DNA of 64,000 nucleotides from Lichenibacterium ramalinae (GTDB lineage: Bacteria; Pseudomonadota; Alphaproteobacteria; Rhizobiales; Beijerinckiaceae): contig NZ_QYBC01000002.1 in assembly GCF_004137085.1 (NCBI RefSeq), forward strand, positions 1 to 64,000, written 5' to 3'. The notes under the pieces were generated by a model. The model had not been told where the DNA came from, did not search any database, and was given only the letters and a program-made list of their open reading frames with translations. Of the stretch, positions 18,553 to 28,543 are shown in pieces (within the stretch, counting starts at the first letter, position 1; each line of letters begins with the position of its first letter). Both the position numbers and the translations under genes were made by a program.

Positions 18553-19796
18553 TGAGCTCAGTCAACGTCCCGGGCGGGATCGACCCCGCGAACGTCGCTC
18601 ATCCCACGCCCGGTTCCCTGCCGCCCGCCAAGACCGGGACGGGATCGGGCCTGCGCCAGATGTTGGCCAAGGGCAACTTCCGCGACTACGGGCTGATGAT
18701 CGCCCTCGTGATCATCATGCTGTTCTTCGAATACACGACCGACGGCGTGCTGTTCCAGCCGCTGAACCTCACCAACCTGATCCTGCAGAACAGCTACGTC
18801 GTCGTCATGGCGCTCGGCATGCTGCTGATCATCGTGGCGGGCCACATCGACCTGTCGGTCGGCTCCATCGTCGGCTTCGTCGGCGCGCTGGCCGCCGTGT
18901 TGATGGTCAACTACCACGTCGACTATGTGTCGGCGACGCTCCTGTGCCTCGTCGTGGGCGGGCTGGTGGGCGCCAGCCAGGGCTATTTCGTCGCCTATTT
19001 CGGCATCCCGAGCTTCATCGTCACGCTGGCCGGCATGCTGGTCTTCCGCGGCCTGACGCTGTCGGTGCTGAACGGCGCCTCGGTCGGCCCCTTCCCGGAC
19101 GTGTTCCAGCTGCTGGCCAAGGGCTTCTTCCCCAACTTCGCCGGTCCCTACACGTCGGTGATCGTCGCCTTCGCCATCTGCGCGGTCTTCGTCGCCACGA
19201 GCCTGCGCCGCCGCATGGTCCAGCAGTCGCACGGCGCCCTCACCGAGAGCTTGAACGGCTTCCTGCTGCGCAACGGCCTGCTGGCGCTGGTGTTGCTCGT
19301 CTTCGCCTACCAGATGGGCTCCTATCGCGGCCTGCCCAACGTCCTCATCATCATGACGGTGTTGATCCTGCTCTACCGCTTCGTCACCAACAAGACGACG
19401 ATCGGCCGGCGGATCTACGCGCTCGGCGGCAACGTCAAGGCCGCCCGCCTGTCCGGAATCAAGACCGATCGCCTGACCTTCCTGACCTTCGCCAACATGG
19501 GCGTGCTGGCGGGCCTCGCCGGCATGATCTTCGCCGCCCGGCTCAACACCGCGACGCCCAAGGGCGGCCTCGGCTTCGAGCTCGACGTGATCGCGGCCTG
19601 CTTCATCGGCGGCGCCTCGGCCTCGGGCGGCGTCGGCAAGGTGACGGGCGTGGTCATCGGCGCCTTCATCATCGGCGTCATGAACAACGGCATGTCGATC
19701 CTGGGCATCGGCATCGACTATCAGCAGGTCATCAAGGGGCTGGTTCTGCTCGGCGCCGTCTGCCTCGACGTCTACAACAAGAAGGCGGCGGCCTGA
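18552..19796 (+). CDS. mmsB: multiple-monosaccharide ABC transporter permease GguB/MmsB
   Basis: 414 residues, about ten membrane helices (BPD_transp_2 family). After a 45-residue cytoplasmic head come QNSYVVVMALGMLLIIVAGHIDLSVGSIVGFVGALAAVL and FGIPSFIVTLAGMLVFRGL, the classic permease segments of this class. The C-terminal half has ALGGNVKAARLSGIKTDRLTF and GGASASGGVGKVTGVVIGAF. It forms the membrane channel for ChvE-delivered monosaccharides. The start overlaps the gguA stop. Confidence 0.95.
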   Translation: MSSVNVPGGIDPANVAHPTPGSLPPAKTGTGSGLRQMLAKGNFRDYGLMIALVIIMLFFEYTTDGVLFQPLNLTNLILQNSYVVVMALGMLLIIVAGHIDLSVGSIVGFVGALAAVLMVNYHVDYVSATLLCLVVGGLVGASQGYFVAYFGIPSFIVTLAGMLVFRGLTLSVLNGASVGPFPDVFQLLAKGFFPNFAGPYTSVIVAFAICAVFVATSLRRRMVQQSHGALTESLNGFLLRNGLLALVLLVFAYQMGSYRGLPNVLIIMTVLILLYRFVTNKTTIGRRIYALGGNVKAARLSGIKTDRLTFLTFANMGVLAGLAGMIFAARLNTATPKGGLGFELDVIAACFIGGASASGGVGKVTGVVIGAFIIGVMNNGMSILGIGIDYQQVIKGLVLLGAVCLDVYNKKAAA

Positions 19797-19811
19797 CGGT
19801 CGTGGCGAAGA

Positions 19812-19842
19812 GGCGATCGTCGTGCTGTCGCTGACGATCGCC
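19812..19842 (+). terminator. hairpin just after the sugar importer operon
   Basis: GGCGATCGTC, 11-nt loop, GACGATCGCC, perfect 10-bp arms beginning 16 bp after the permease stop. No T-run follows. Probably a 3'-end or terminator structure of the chvE-gguAB transcript. Confidence 0.5.
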
Positions 19843-19895
19843 GGGTTCCGAACACCCGCCCGTCAGGGGTGAGGGCAGAGCGCCGGCATCCCGGC

Positions 19896-19925
19896 CCGGC
19901 CCCCGCCCATCCCGGCGGGGGCCGG
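19896..19925. terminator. strong bidirectional hairpin between permease and rsmB
   Basis: CCGGCCCCCGCC, 6-nt loop, GGCGGGGGCCGG: a perfect 12-bp stem between the ends of two converging genes. It could stop transcripts from both sides. Confidence 0.5.
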
Positions 19926-19933
19926 ATCCGGCG

Positions 19934-21322
19934 TCAGTCCCGCCGGATCAGCCGCGCCGCGAAGAACCCGTCGAGACCGTCCAGCCGCGACGGCTCCAGC
20001 CGGGCCAGGTGGCACGGCAGCGTCCTGAGTTCACCCAGCGCCGTGACGCTGGCGGCGAGGCCGCCGATCTCGTCCGGCGTGATGGGGGAGCGGACGAGGT
20101 CGGGGTTGCGGCGCAGCACGGCGGCGATCTGCGCCTCCCCCTCTTCCGGCTCGATCGAGCAGGTGCAGTAGACGAGGCGCCCACCGGGCCGCAGCAGCGA
20201 GGCTGCCCGATCCAACATGCGTCCCTGGAGCGCCGACAGTGTGGTGATGTCGGAGGCGCGCTTGGTCCAGCCGACGTCGGGGTGCCGGCGCATGGTGCCG
20301 GTGGCGGTGCAGGGCGCGTCGAGCAATATGGCGTCGAAAGGCTGGGCCGAATAGGCCGTGACGTCGGCGACCTCGGTCTCGGCGGCGAGGCCGAGCCGTT
20401 CGAGGTTGGTGGAGAAGCGCTTCAGACGCTCGGCGGAGCGATCGACGGCCGTGACGGTGGCGCCCGTGATGCAGAGCTGCGCGGTCTTGCCGCCCGGCGC
20501 CGCGCAGAGGTCGGCGACCCGCTCCCCGGGTTCGGCGGCGAGAAGCCGGGCCGGCAGGGCAGCGGCGGCATCCTGCACCCACCAGGCCCCCTCGTCGTAG
20601 CCCGGCAGGTCGGGCACCGGTGTCGCGGCGCGCAGGCGGATCGAGCCCGTCGCCAAGAGGTCGCCGTCGAGGCGTTCGGCCCAGCCCGCCGGATCGGACT
20701 TCACCGTGATGTCGAGCGGCACCTCGGCCCGGTTGGCCTGCGCGATGGCGGCCGCGGTCTCGTCGCCGTAGGTGCGGCGCCAGCGTGTCGCCAGCCAGGT
20801 CGGCGTGTCGACGAAGGGATCGTCGCTCTCATGCTCGTCGCGCTGGCGGGCGACGTTGCGCGCCACGGCATTGGCCAGGGCCGCGAAGGCCTGGCTCGCC
20901 GGGTCGAGGCGCACGGCCTGCACGCAGGCATTGACGGCGGCGTGATCGGGGACGTCGAGGAACAGGATCTGGGCAGCCGTGACGACCAGGATCCACTCGA
21001 GCTGCCCGCTCTTCTTGGGCAGCCCCTTCTCGAGCAACCGCCCCAGGAATCGGCGCAGCGTCCCCAGCCGCCTCAGCGACACGACCACGATGGACCGGGC
21101 CAGGGCCTTGTCGCGGTCTTCGAGCGGGACGACGAAGCGCGGGTTCTGCACGGCGGCCGCCAGGGCCTCGTCGAGCCCCCGCGCGTTGGTGACGATGTCG
21201 CTCAGCGCCGCGGCGGCGGCGAGGCGCGGCGCCAGGCCCGGCGGCAGCTCGACCGGGGGAGCCGGAGACCTCATGCCGGGCTTGGACCGCAGGGCGCGCC
21301 CGGTCGGCGGGGACGGCGCCAT
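19934..21322 (-). CDS. rsmB: 16S rRNA m5C967 methyltransferase, RsmB family
   Basis: About 462 residues. The N-terminal NusB-like RNA-binding domain (residues 30-165: RLAAAAALSDIV, PDHAAVNACVQAVR) is followed by the SAM-dependent domain: VADLCAAPGGKTAQL (SAM loop), DAPCTATGTMRRHPDV (first catalytic Cys region, PC) and VYCTCSIEPEEGE (second catalytic Cys, TC motif). It methylates C967 of 16S rRNA from SAM. A shorter start at 21274 (MRSPAPPVE) is equally plausible; the first 16 residues look unstructured. Confidence 0.9.
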   Translation of the reverse strand: MAPSPPTGRALRSKPGMRSPAPPVELPPGLAPRLAAAAALSDIVTNARGLDEALAAAVQNPRFVVPLEDRDKALARSIVVVSLRRLGTLRRFLGRLLEKGLPKKSGQLEWILVVTAAQILFLDVPDHAAVNACVQAVRLDPASQAFAALANAVARNVARQRDEHESDDPFVDTPTWLATRWRRTYGDETAAAIAQANRAEVPLDITVKSDPAGWAERLDGDLLATGSIRLRAATPVPDLPGYDEGAWWVQDAAAALPARLLAAEPGERVADLCAAPGGKTAQLCITGATVTAVDRSAERLKRFSTNLERLGLAAETEVADVTAYSAQPFDAILLDAPCTATGTMRRHPDVGWTKRASDITTLSALQGRMLDRAASLLRPGGRLVYCTCSIEPEEGEAQIAAVLRRNPDLVRSPITPDEIGGLAASVTALGELRTLPCHLARLEPSRLDGLDGFFAARLIRRD

Positions 21323-21510
21323 GGATCAGGCGCTCCGGCCAGGGGAGGACAGGCGGGCGGCCAACGGGGCCGCGTTCGTCAGGGGCATGGAGGGCCTTCC
21401 AACCGTATCGCTTCGGCCGCATGGCCGAAGGGCCTTCGGCCACCTAGATAGGGAGTCCGGGGCAATAACTCGGATCGTGTAAATTGCCCGTCAAAGGTGG
21501 TGGAAGCGTG

Positions 21511-21747
21511 ATGGCCGACGACTATCCTGTAACTTCGTCGTCCCGGGACGACGCCGCCGAAGCGCCGGATGCCGGCGCGGCCCCGAAGACAGCGGCGGCG
21601 GCCCGGGCGCTCGCCGAAGCTGAAGCGCGGCGCCTGGAGCGGCGGCGCGCCGAACAACCGCGTCCCCGGGAGATCGACGGACGGCAAGGACCCGAGCCGG
21701 TCCGCTACGGCGACTGGGAGAACAAGGGCATCGCGTCGGACTTCTGA
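21511..21747 (+). CDS. succinate dehydrogenase assembly factor 4-like protein (DUF1674)
   Basis: 78 residues. The C-terminus GPEPVRYGDWENKGIASDF is the DUF1674/SdhAF4 signature, conserved from alphaproteobacteria to mitochondria. There the protein shields flavinylated SdhA until it joins SdhB. The N-terminal part is low-complexity and Ala/Arg-rich. ATG 21511 is chosen because a GGTGG lies upstream and the longer frame from 21484 adds only MPVKGGGSV. It is divergent from rsmB, an arrangement I would expect to be syntenic in related genomes but cannot confirm. Confidence 0.85.
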   Translation: MADDYPVTSSSRDDAAEAPDAGAAPKTAAAARALAEAEARRLERRRAEQPRPREIDGRQGPEPVRYGDWENKGIASDF

Positions 21748-21795
21748 ATCGCGCCGCGTCCCGGCGCCCGAGGGTGCCGGGACTGGATGTGCGGC

Positions 21796-22686
21796 TCAAA
21801 CGTCGCGGCTGCCCGGCGACAGGGTCTCGCCGGCCTTGCCCACGACGGTCTTGGCCTGGTCGCCCACGTCCTTGACGAAGCCGTGCAGGTTGTCCGAGGC
21901 CGAGTGGCGGACGTTGTCGACGGCCTCGCCCGCGACGGCGCGCAGACCGTCGAACTCGTGGCGGGCGGCGTCTGCCGCGGTGTCGCGCAGACGGTGGGCG
22001 GTGCTGCCCATCAGGCTGTCCTCGGTCTCGGTCATCGGCAGCGCCGCACCGATGGCGGCCCCGACGGCCAGGCCGATGGCTCCGAGGATGAGGGGCTGTT
22101 CCTCCAGCAGGTTGGACAGCTTGGACTTCACCTCGCGACGATCGTGCGGGAGATAGCGGGACAGGTTCTGCATGGCGTCACCGGCTTGCGAGGTTGTCGA
22201 GGAATAGGCGTCCGCCGCCTGCCGCTGCAGCGCGGCGCCGCCGGTTGCGAGGGTCGCGGCGGGGCGTCGGTCGTCGCCGGCCGCCCGGCCGGGCGCCGGC
22301 TGGAAGGTCGACGGGTTGCGCAGTTGCGGCGGGCGGGCGAGGGGCGGCGCGGACGGGATCGGCGCGATCGGCCGCGGCCCGACGCCCCGCATGGCGGCAG
22401 CATCCGAAGCCTTCGGCGCGTCCGAACTCTTGGTGAAGGCCCGAAGGATCAGGGCCGAGCCGGCCGCGATCAGCGCGGCCGGAATCGGATATTGCTTGGC
22501 CACGGCCAGGACGTTGTCGGCGACGGTGGAGGCGCCGACCCGCGCGTTGGAGACCACCTCCTCCATCACGTTCTCGGGCCGAAGGTTGTTGCGCAACTGC
22601 TCCAGGGTGGAGGCGAGGTGGGCGCGGGTGTCCTCCGCCTCGTGGGCGACCTCGCTGGACGATTGCCGACCGATGTCGCCGCTCAT
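21796..22686 (-). CDS. DUF3618-containing membrane-anchored protein
   Basis: 296 residues. The N-terminal 45 residues (EVAHEAEDTRAHLASTLEQLRNNLRPENVMEEV) are the DUF3618 segment. A hydrophobic helix follows (YPIPAALIAAGSALIL) and a second glycine-rich one appears near residue 225 (LILGAIGLAVGAAIGAALP). The rest is Ala/Pro-rich and probably extended or coiled. The ATG overlaps the stop of the holin-like gene upstream. This is the third gene of a stress-type envelope module; biochemical role unknown. Confidence 0.8.
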   Translation of the reverse strand: MSGDIGRQSSSEVAHEAEDTRAHLASTLEQLRNNLRPENVMEEVVSNARVGASTVADNVLAVAKQYPIPAALIAAGSALILRAFTKSSDAPKASDAAAMRGVGPRPIAPIPSAPPLARPPQLRNPSTFQPAPGRAAGDDRRPAATLATGGAALQRQAADAYSSTTSQAGDAMQNLSRYLPHDRREVKSKLSNLLEEQPLILGAIGLAVGAAIGAALPMTETEDSLMGSTAHRLRDTAADAARHEFDGLRAVAGEAVDNVRHSASDNLHGFVKDVGDQAKTVVGKAGETLSPGSRDV

Positions 22687-23081
22687 TTCACCTGCTCCTT
22701 CACGACGCCGGCATCCTTGCCGAGTTGGTCGATCGATTGTTTGGGCATGAGGTTGTCGGTCGAGAGGCGGTTCAGCGCCACGTAGAGCGCGATGGCCCCG
22801 ATCACGGCGATGGCCCCGCCGACGACGAAATAGGCCAGCCAGTAGATCACGCCGAGGTAGATGACGAGCTGCACGAGGCCGAACAGGATGATGAACAGCC
22901 CGGCCAGCATCAGCACGGCCGCCACCAGCAGGACGATGACGGCCTTGATGGCGAGGGAGAGCTTCTCGGAGATCTCCGTGCGGACGAGGCGGATCTCCGT
23001 CTCGAACAGTGTCGTCATCTGCGACAGGGCGTCGGCGAAAAGGGACGGCGTCGACGGACGCCCCTGTGGTTCGACGGTCAT
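22683..23081 (-). CDS. phage-holin-superfamily membrane protein (stress module)
   Basis: 132 residues. An N-terminal amphipathic helix (LFADALSQMTTLFETEIRLVRTEI) leads into two membrane helices, KAVIVLLVAAVLMLAGLFIILF and YFVVGGAIAVIGAIALYVAL, the layout of Phage_holin_3_6 (DUF1469) proteins. Despite the name these chromosomal proteins are not phage lysis genes; they usually sit beside DUF3618 and nutrient-deprivation-induced proteins as here. The gene overlaps the DUF3618 gene and follows the NdiX-like gene after 23 bp, so the three form one operon. Confidence 0.82.
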   Translation of the reverse strand: MTVEPQGRPSTPSLFADALSQMTTLFETEIRLVRTEISEKLSLAIKAVIVLLVAAVLMLAGLFIILFGLVQLVIYLGVIYWLAYFVVGGAIAVIGAIALYVALNRLSTDNLMPKQSIDQLGKDAGVVKEQVK

Positions 23082-23104
23082 GGGTCGGTCCCCTTTTCGC
23101 GCCG

Positions 23105-23710
23105 TCAGACCTGGTGGCCGCCGTAGACCGACGTGTCGTCGATCATCGGCGCGTCGCTCTTGAAGAAGCGGGCGAGCACGAAGCCCGCCAGCACGGCGCC
23201 GCCGAAGAAGGCCACGGGCTGCCGCCGGCCGAAATCCGCCACGGTGGCGAAGACGTCGCCGATGTCGCGCGAGCGCACGTCGTCGGCGATGCGGTCGACG
23301 TTGTCGGCGGCGCTGCGCACCAGGCGCGCCATGTGGGGATTGGTCTTGTCGAGATCCTCGGCGGCGGAATGGGCCGCCTTGGCGACGCCGGCGATCCGGT
23401 CGGCGCCCGCCGCCTTCTGCTGGTCGACGATCTCGTTCAGCCGTGCCCGGGCCTGCTCTGCGATGGAGGCGGCCGCGCCCTTGGCCTGGTCGGCCGCCTG
23501 GGCGGCCTGGTCGCGGAAGTTGGACGCCGTGTCGCCGGCCTCGGCGGACCCGCCCTGTCCGTAACGGTCCGACACGCTGTCGGCCGCGGATTTGGCGCTC
23601 GACGCCGCGTCGCGGCGGAGGCCCTGGAACCGGGCGTTCAGCTCGTCCTTGGCGCGGGCCGCGTGGGCGCCGAAGCCTTCGGTCGGATCGGTCTCGTATG
23701 GGTCAGCCAT
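23105..23710 (-). CDS. nutrient-deprivation-induced-type envelope protein (first gene of stress module)
   Basis: 201 residues. A long Ala-rich helical region (residues 20-165, heptad-like with QAAQAADQAKGAAASIAEQ) suggests a coiled coil or apolipophorin-like helix bundle. One C-terminal membrane helix follows (PVAFFGGAVLAGFVLARFF), as in ElaB/DUF883-like tail-anchored proteins. ATG 23710 has GGAGG 5 nt upstream. An exact EcfG-type promoter lies about 70 bp upstream, which fits starvation or general-stress induction. Molecular function unknown. Confidence 0.78.
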   Translation of the reverse strand: MADPYETDPTEGFGAHAARAKDELNARFQGLRRDAASSAKSAADSVSDRYGQGGSAEAGDTASNFRDQAAQAADQAKGAAASIAEQARARLNEIVDQQKAAGADRIAGVAKAAHSAAEDLDKTNPHMARLVRSAADNVDRIADDVRSRDIGDVFATVADFGRRQPVAFFGGAVLAGFVLARFFKSDAPMIDDTSVYGGHQV

Positions 23711-23777
23711 GGCATCCTCCAGCCAACGGGGGCCGGGGACGCATCCCGCGCCGGCTCCACCCCCATGTCGGCGAGCC

Positions 23778-23803
23778 AACGTGGCGAAAGAGGGCGCGGT
23801 TCC
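23778..23803 (-). promoter_or_regulatory. EcfG (general stress sigma factor) promoter of the envelope stress module
   Basis: On the minus strand GGAAC, 17 bp, CGTT, exactly the consensus of EcfG/RpoE2-type sigma factors (GGAAC-N16/17-CGTT). The -10 element ends 67 bp before the first gene of the module at 23710. Strong on sequence and on function, since these genes are classic stress-regulon members. Confidence 0.75.
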
Positions 23804-23843
23804 GCCGCATTTCCAGGGGCTTCGGAAAAGCCCCCCGCGGCCG

Positions 23844-24416
23844 TCAGGGCATCATCACCACGGGGGTGCCGACCGACACGCGGTCGAACAGGTCGACGAT
23901 GTCCCGGTTGTACATGCGGATGCAGCCGAAGGAGGCGGCGGTGCCGATCGTGGTCGGGCGGTTGGTGCCGTGGATGGCATATTCGCCGCCCGTGAGGGTG
24001 AGGGCCCGCATGCCCATCGGGTTGCGCGACGATCCGCCGGGAATGTAGTCGGGGAGCCAGGGCTCGGCGCGCTTCACCTCGGCCGGGGGAGCCCAGGCGG
24101 GGTTGCGGTACTTGCCGTCGATCGACACCGTGCCGCGCCACTGCTTGCCGGACTTGCCGACCGCCACCGGGTAGGAGATGGGCGAGCCGTCCTCGGTCAC
24201 GAGGTAGAGGCGGCGCTGCGATTGGCTGATCACCACGGTGCCGGGCGCGTAGCCGGTCGGGCCCTCGTAGCCGGCGGCGCGGGCCGGTGACACGGCGCCG
24301 TAGAGCACCGCCAGGGCCGCGACGACGATGCTGCAGGCGAGCAGCAGGTGGGTGACGACGGGCCCGCGGCGGCCCTGGAGCCGGCTGTCGAACCCGGCGC
24401 GACGGGTGAATTCCAT
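23844..24416 (-). CDS. L,D-transpeptidase (YkuD domain)
   Basis: 190 residues. A signal-anchor helix near residues 20-40 (VTHLLLACSIVVAALAVLYG) is followed by a YkuD domain. The catalytic motif is intact: H149 in AIHGTN and C165 in SFGCIRM. Such enzymes make 3-3 peptidoglycan cross-links or attach outer-membrane proteins such as Braun-type lipoproteins in the periplasm. ATG 24416 is preceded by GGGAG; the frame is open further upstream to 24518 without a start signal. It lies downstream of, and in the same direction as, acs but is separated by 206 bp. Confidence 0.88.
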   Translation of the reverse strand: MEFTRRAGFDSRLQGRRGPVVTHLLLACSIVVAALAVLYGAVSPARAAGYEGPTGYAPGTVVISQSQRRLYLVTEDGSPISYPVAVGKSGKQWRGTVSIDGKYRNPAWAPPAEVKRAEPWLPDYIPGGSSRNPMGMRALTLTGGEYAIHGTNRPTTIGTAASFGCIRMYNRDIVDLFDRVSVGTPVVMMP

Positions 24417-24622
24417 GGTGACACGCTCCCTCGCCGGTCCCGTCCGGCCGTCGGGGCAAACTGGCGCCCCGGGCCTGAACGGTGGGTTACGGATCCGGCC
24501 GGGCGCCGCCCCATGCACCGGAAGGGTGAACGGTTAAGCGCGCCCCCGGATCCCGCGCGGCGCCACGATGGGACGCCCGCTCCGCATCGTCGGCGCGTCG
24601 GACCGACGCTCGGCCCCTGCGC

Positions 24623-26560
<1,938 letters not shown>

Positions 26561-26723
26561 GACGCTCCCTCCGACCCGCTTGCCGTCCCGACGGGCCTCT
26601 TCGGGCCGTCTCGGGAAAGCTTACAAAGTGAGACGGGCCGTCACAAGGGCGGGCGAGCGGACGGAGGGGGCGGGCGGACCGCGCCCGGTCGCCGCCCCGC
26701 CCCACACGCGAGGGTTGCGACGC

Positions 26724-27368
26724 TCAGGAACAATCCTTGGCGACGCGGTCGAGCGCCTGGCCGAGCCCGTTGAGCGAATACGAATCCACCGCGACCGCCC
26801 CCTTGCTGCTCGGCGCCTTCACGAGGAGACGGCCGTGCTTCTTCATCACGCCGATCATCTGGCCTTCCTGCGCGGAATCCTTCATCCAGGCATTCTGCCC
26901 CTTGGTGACGAGGTCGAAGTTGGTGGTGCCGACCTCGGCGCGGGCGTCGCCGCTGCCCTCCTTGAGCGGCAGGCCCATGATGACCGACACTTCGTTGCGC
27001 ACGTGCTCGCCGGGGCGGGTCGAGATGAAGATGTAGCCTTGGTCGCGCTTGAGCGAGGCCGGCGTGCGCTCCTTGGGCTGGGCCAGCGCGTAGCAGATCT
27101 TGCTCTTCGGGCCCTGGGCCTCGTAGGTGCCCCAGTCCCCATAGGAGGCGACGAGTGTCGGCTTGGCGGACAGCGCGTCCTTCTTGGCTTCGGCCGGCTT
27201 GTCGTCCGCCTTGGCGGCCTGGGCGGCGGCCGGCTTCCGGTGGTGGCTGGCCGCCGCGGCGGGCGATGCGGCGGCGAGGCAGAGGGCACCCGACACCGAC
27301 AGGGCGAGGCCCAGGACGGAGGCGCCCGCGACGGTCGAGCGGCCCTGTTCCTTCAACACACGGATCAT
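26724..27368 (-). CDS. invasion-associated locus B (IalB) family protein
   Basis: 214 residues with an N-terminal signal peptide (about 1-39, ending PAAAAS) and an Ala/Lys-rich linker to residue 70. The folded part begins YGDWGTYEAQGPKSKICYALAQP and continues GYIFISTRPGEHVRNEVSVIMG, the IalB pattern. IalB proteins are periplasmic and occur throughout Rhizobiales; in Bartonella one aids red-cell invasion, but in free-living relatives the role is unknown. The last residue but one is a cysteine (KDCS) that may pair with the Cys of KICYAL. Confidence 0.85.
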   Translation of the reverse strand: MIRVLKEQGRSTVAGASVLGLALSVSGALCLAAASPAAAASHHRKPAAAQAAKADDKPAEAKKDALSAKPTLVASYGDWGTYEAQGPKSKICYALAQPKERTPASLKRDQGYIFISTRPGEHVRNEVSVIMGLPLKEGSGDARAEVGTTNFDLVTKGQNAWMKDSAQEGQMIGVMKKHGRLLVKAPSSKGAVAVDSYSLNGLGQALDRVAKDCS

Positions 27369-27730
27369 GGAAGTTACCCCTTCGCGGTCGGCCACGTCCG
27401 GGCCCCAGGTCAGATATGGCGCGCCCGCCCCCGTGGCCGGCGCCTCCGGGCGGCATGTCGCAGCGGTCGTCTGTCCGGGACACCCGTCACGCCTGGACCC
27501 TAGCGCGTGATGCGTAAAGATTTACCTTCCCTCTCTTGGGCACCGGTCGCGGCGAAATTCGGGTGAGGTGTTGCTTTTTCGCGCCGCCGGTCGCGGCACG
27601 GTCGGGCGGCCTCGACAGGTGCGGCCCGGCAGGGCAGCATCGCCGTGGCCGGCACCCTCGGCGCCGGCCGGGCGACACCGGTCGCGGCACGGCTCCTGCA
27701 GGCCGGCCCCGACCCCGCGGAGCGAGCGCA
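27369..27730. other. non-coding region with three copies of an 11-bp repeat
   Basis: Holds the divergent promoters of the ialB-like gene and the molybdenum hydroxylase operon. CCGGTCGCGGC occurs at 27543-27553, 27587-27597 and 27678-27688; the last two agree over 15 bp (followed by ACGG). No gene is supported in it. Confidence 0.5.
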
Positions 27731-28543
27731 TTGGACCTGAACGGCATCGACGAGGTTGTGGAGCGCCCGAACCGCGGCGACATGGCGGGCTGGCGCCCGG
27801 GAGATGCGTGGCTCGGCGGCGGCACCTGGCTGTTCTCGGAGCCGCAGCCCCGGGTGACGCGCCTCCTCGACGTCACGGGTTTCGGCTGGGCACCCATCAC
27901 GGCGACGGAGGCCGGGGTGACGCTGGCCGCGACATGCCGCATCGCCGAGCTCGAACGCTTCGTCGCCCCGCCCGACTGGGGCGCCGCCGCGCTGGTGTCG
28001 CGGTGCTGCCGGGCGCTGCTCGGCTCCTTCAAGGTGTGGAACGGCGCCACCGTGGGCGGCAACATCTGCCTCGCCCTGCCGGCCGGCCCGATGACGGCGC
28101 TGGCGGCGGCCCTCGACGGCACGGGCCTGGTCTGGTCCGCCACGGGGGAACGGGCGCTGCCCATCGTCGACCTCGTCACCGGCCCCGGCGAGACGGCGCT
28201 GCGACCCGGCGACCTCCTGCGCTCGATCCACCTTCCGGCGGCGGCCCTGCGCCGAAGGGCGGCGTTCCGGCAGATTTCCCTCACTCCGCAGGGGCGTTCG
28301 GGCGCGCTGCTGATCGGCACGCGCGACGCGGACGGCACGCTCCGCCTCACCGTCACGGGCGCGACCGTCCGGCCGCTCGTCTTCGCCTATGCGGCGCCAC
28401 CGGCGCCCGGCGCCGTTCTCGGCGACCTCGCAGCCCTGCCCGACGCCCTCGTCTTCGACGACGTGCACGGCCGCCGCGCCTGGCGCCGCGTCGTCATGGC
28501 ACATCTCGCGGGCGAGATCCTCGACGAACTGGATGCGCCATGA
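27731..28543 (+). CDS. FAD-binding subunit of a xanthine-dehydrogenase-family enzyme (CoxM-like)
   Basis: 270 residues. Shows the FAD_binding_5 pattern: AWLGGGTWLFSEPQP (for the usual GGGT loop), TLAATCRIAEL, and FKVWNGATVGGNICLALPAGPM (for the usual TxGGN). The middle subunit of molybdenum hydroxylases passes electrons from the iron-sulfur clusters to FAD. TTG 27731 is chosen because GGAG lies 8 nt upstream and no better start exists. Its stop overlaps the ATG of the large fused subunit, so the two assemble together. Confidence 0.83.
   Translation: MDLNGIDEVVERPNRGDMAGWRPGDAWLGGGTWLFSEPQPRVTRLLDVTGFGWAPITATEAGVTLAATCRIAELERFVAPPDWGAAALVSRCCRALLGSFKVWNGATVGGNICLALPAGPMTALAAALDGTGLVWSATGERALPIVDLVTGPGETALRPGDLLRSIHLPAAALRRRAAFRQISLTPQGRSGALLIGTRDADGTLRLTVTGATVRPLVFAYAAPPAPGAVLGDLAALPDALVFDDVHGRRAWRRVVMAHLAGEILDELDAP

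Noticed and set aside
22683-23081. Holin-like protein as a hint of a prophage
   Set aside because: No phage structural, integrase or lysis genes nearby; the family is a chromosomal stress protein in Alphaproteobacteria.
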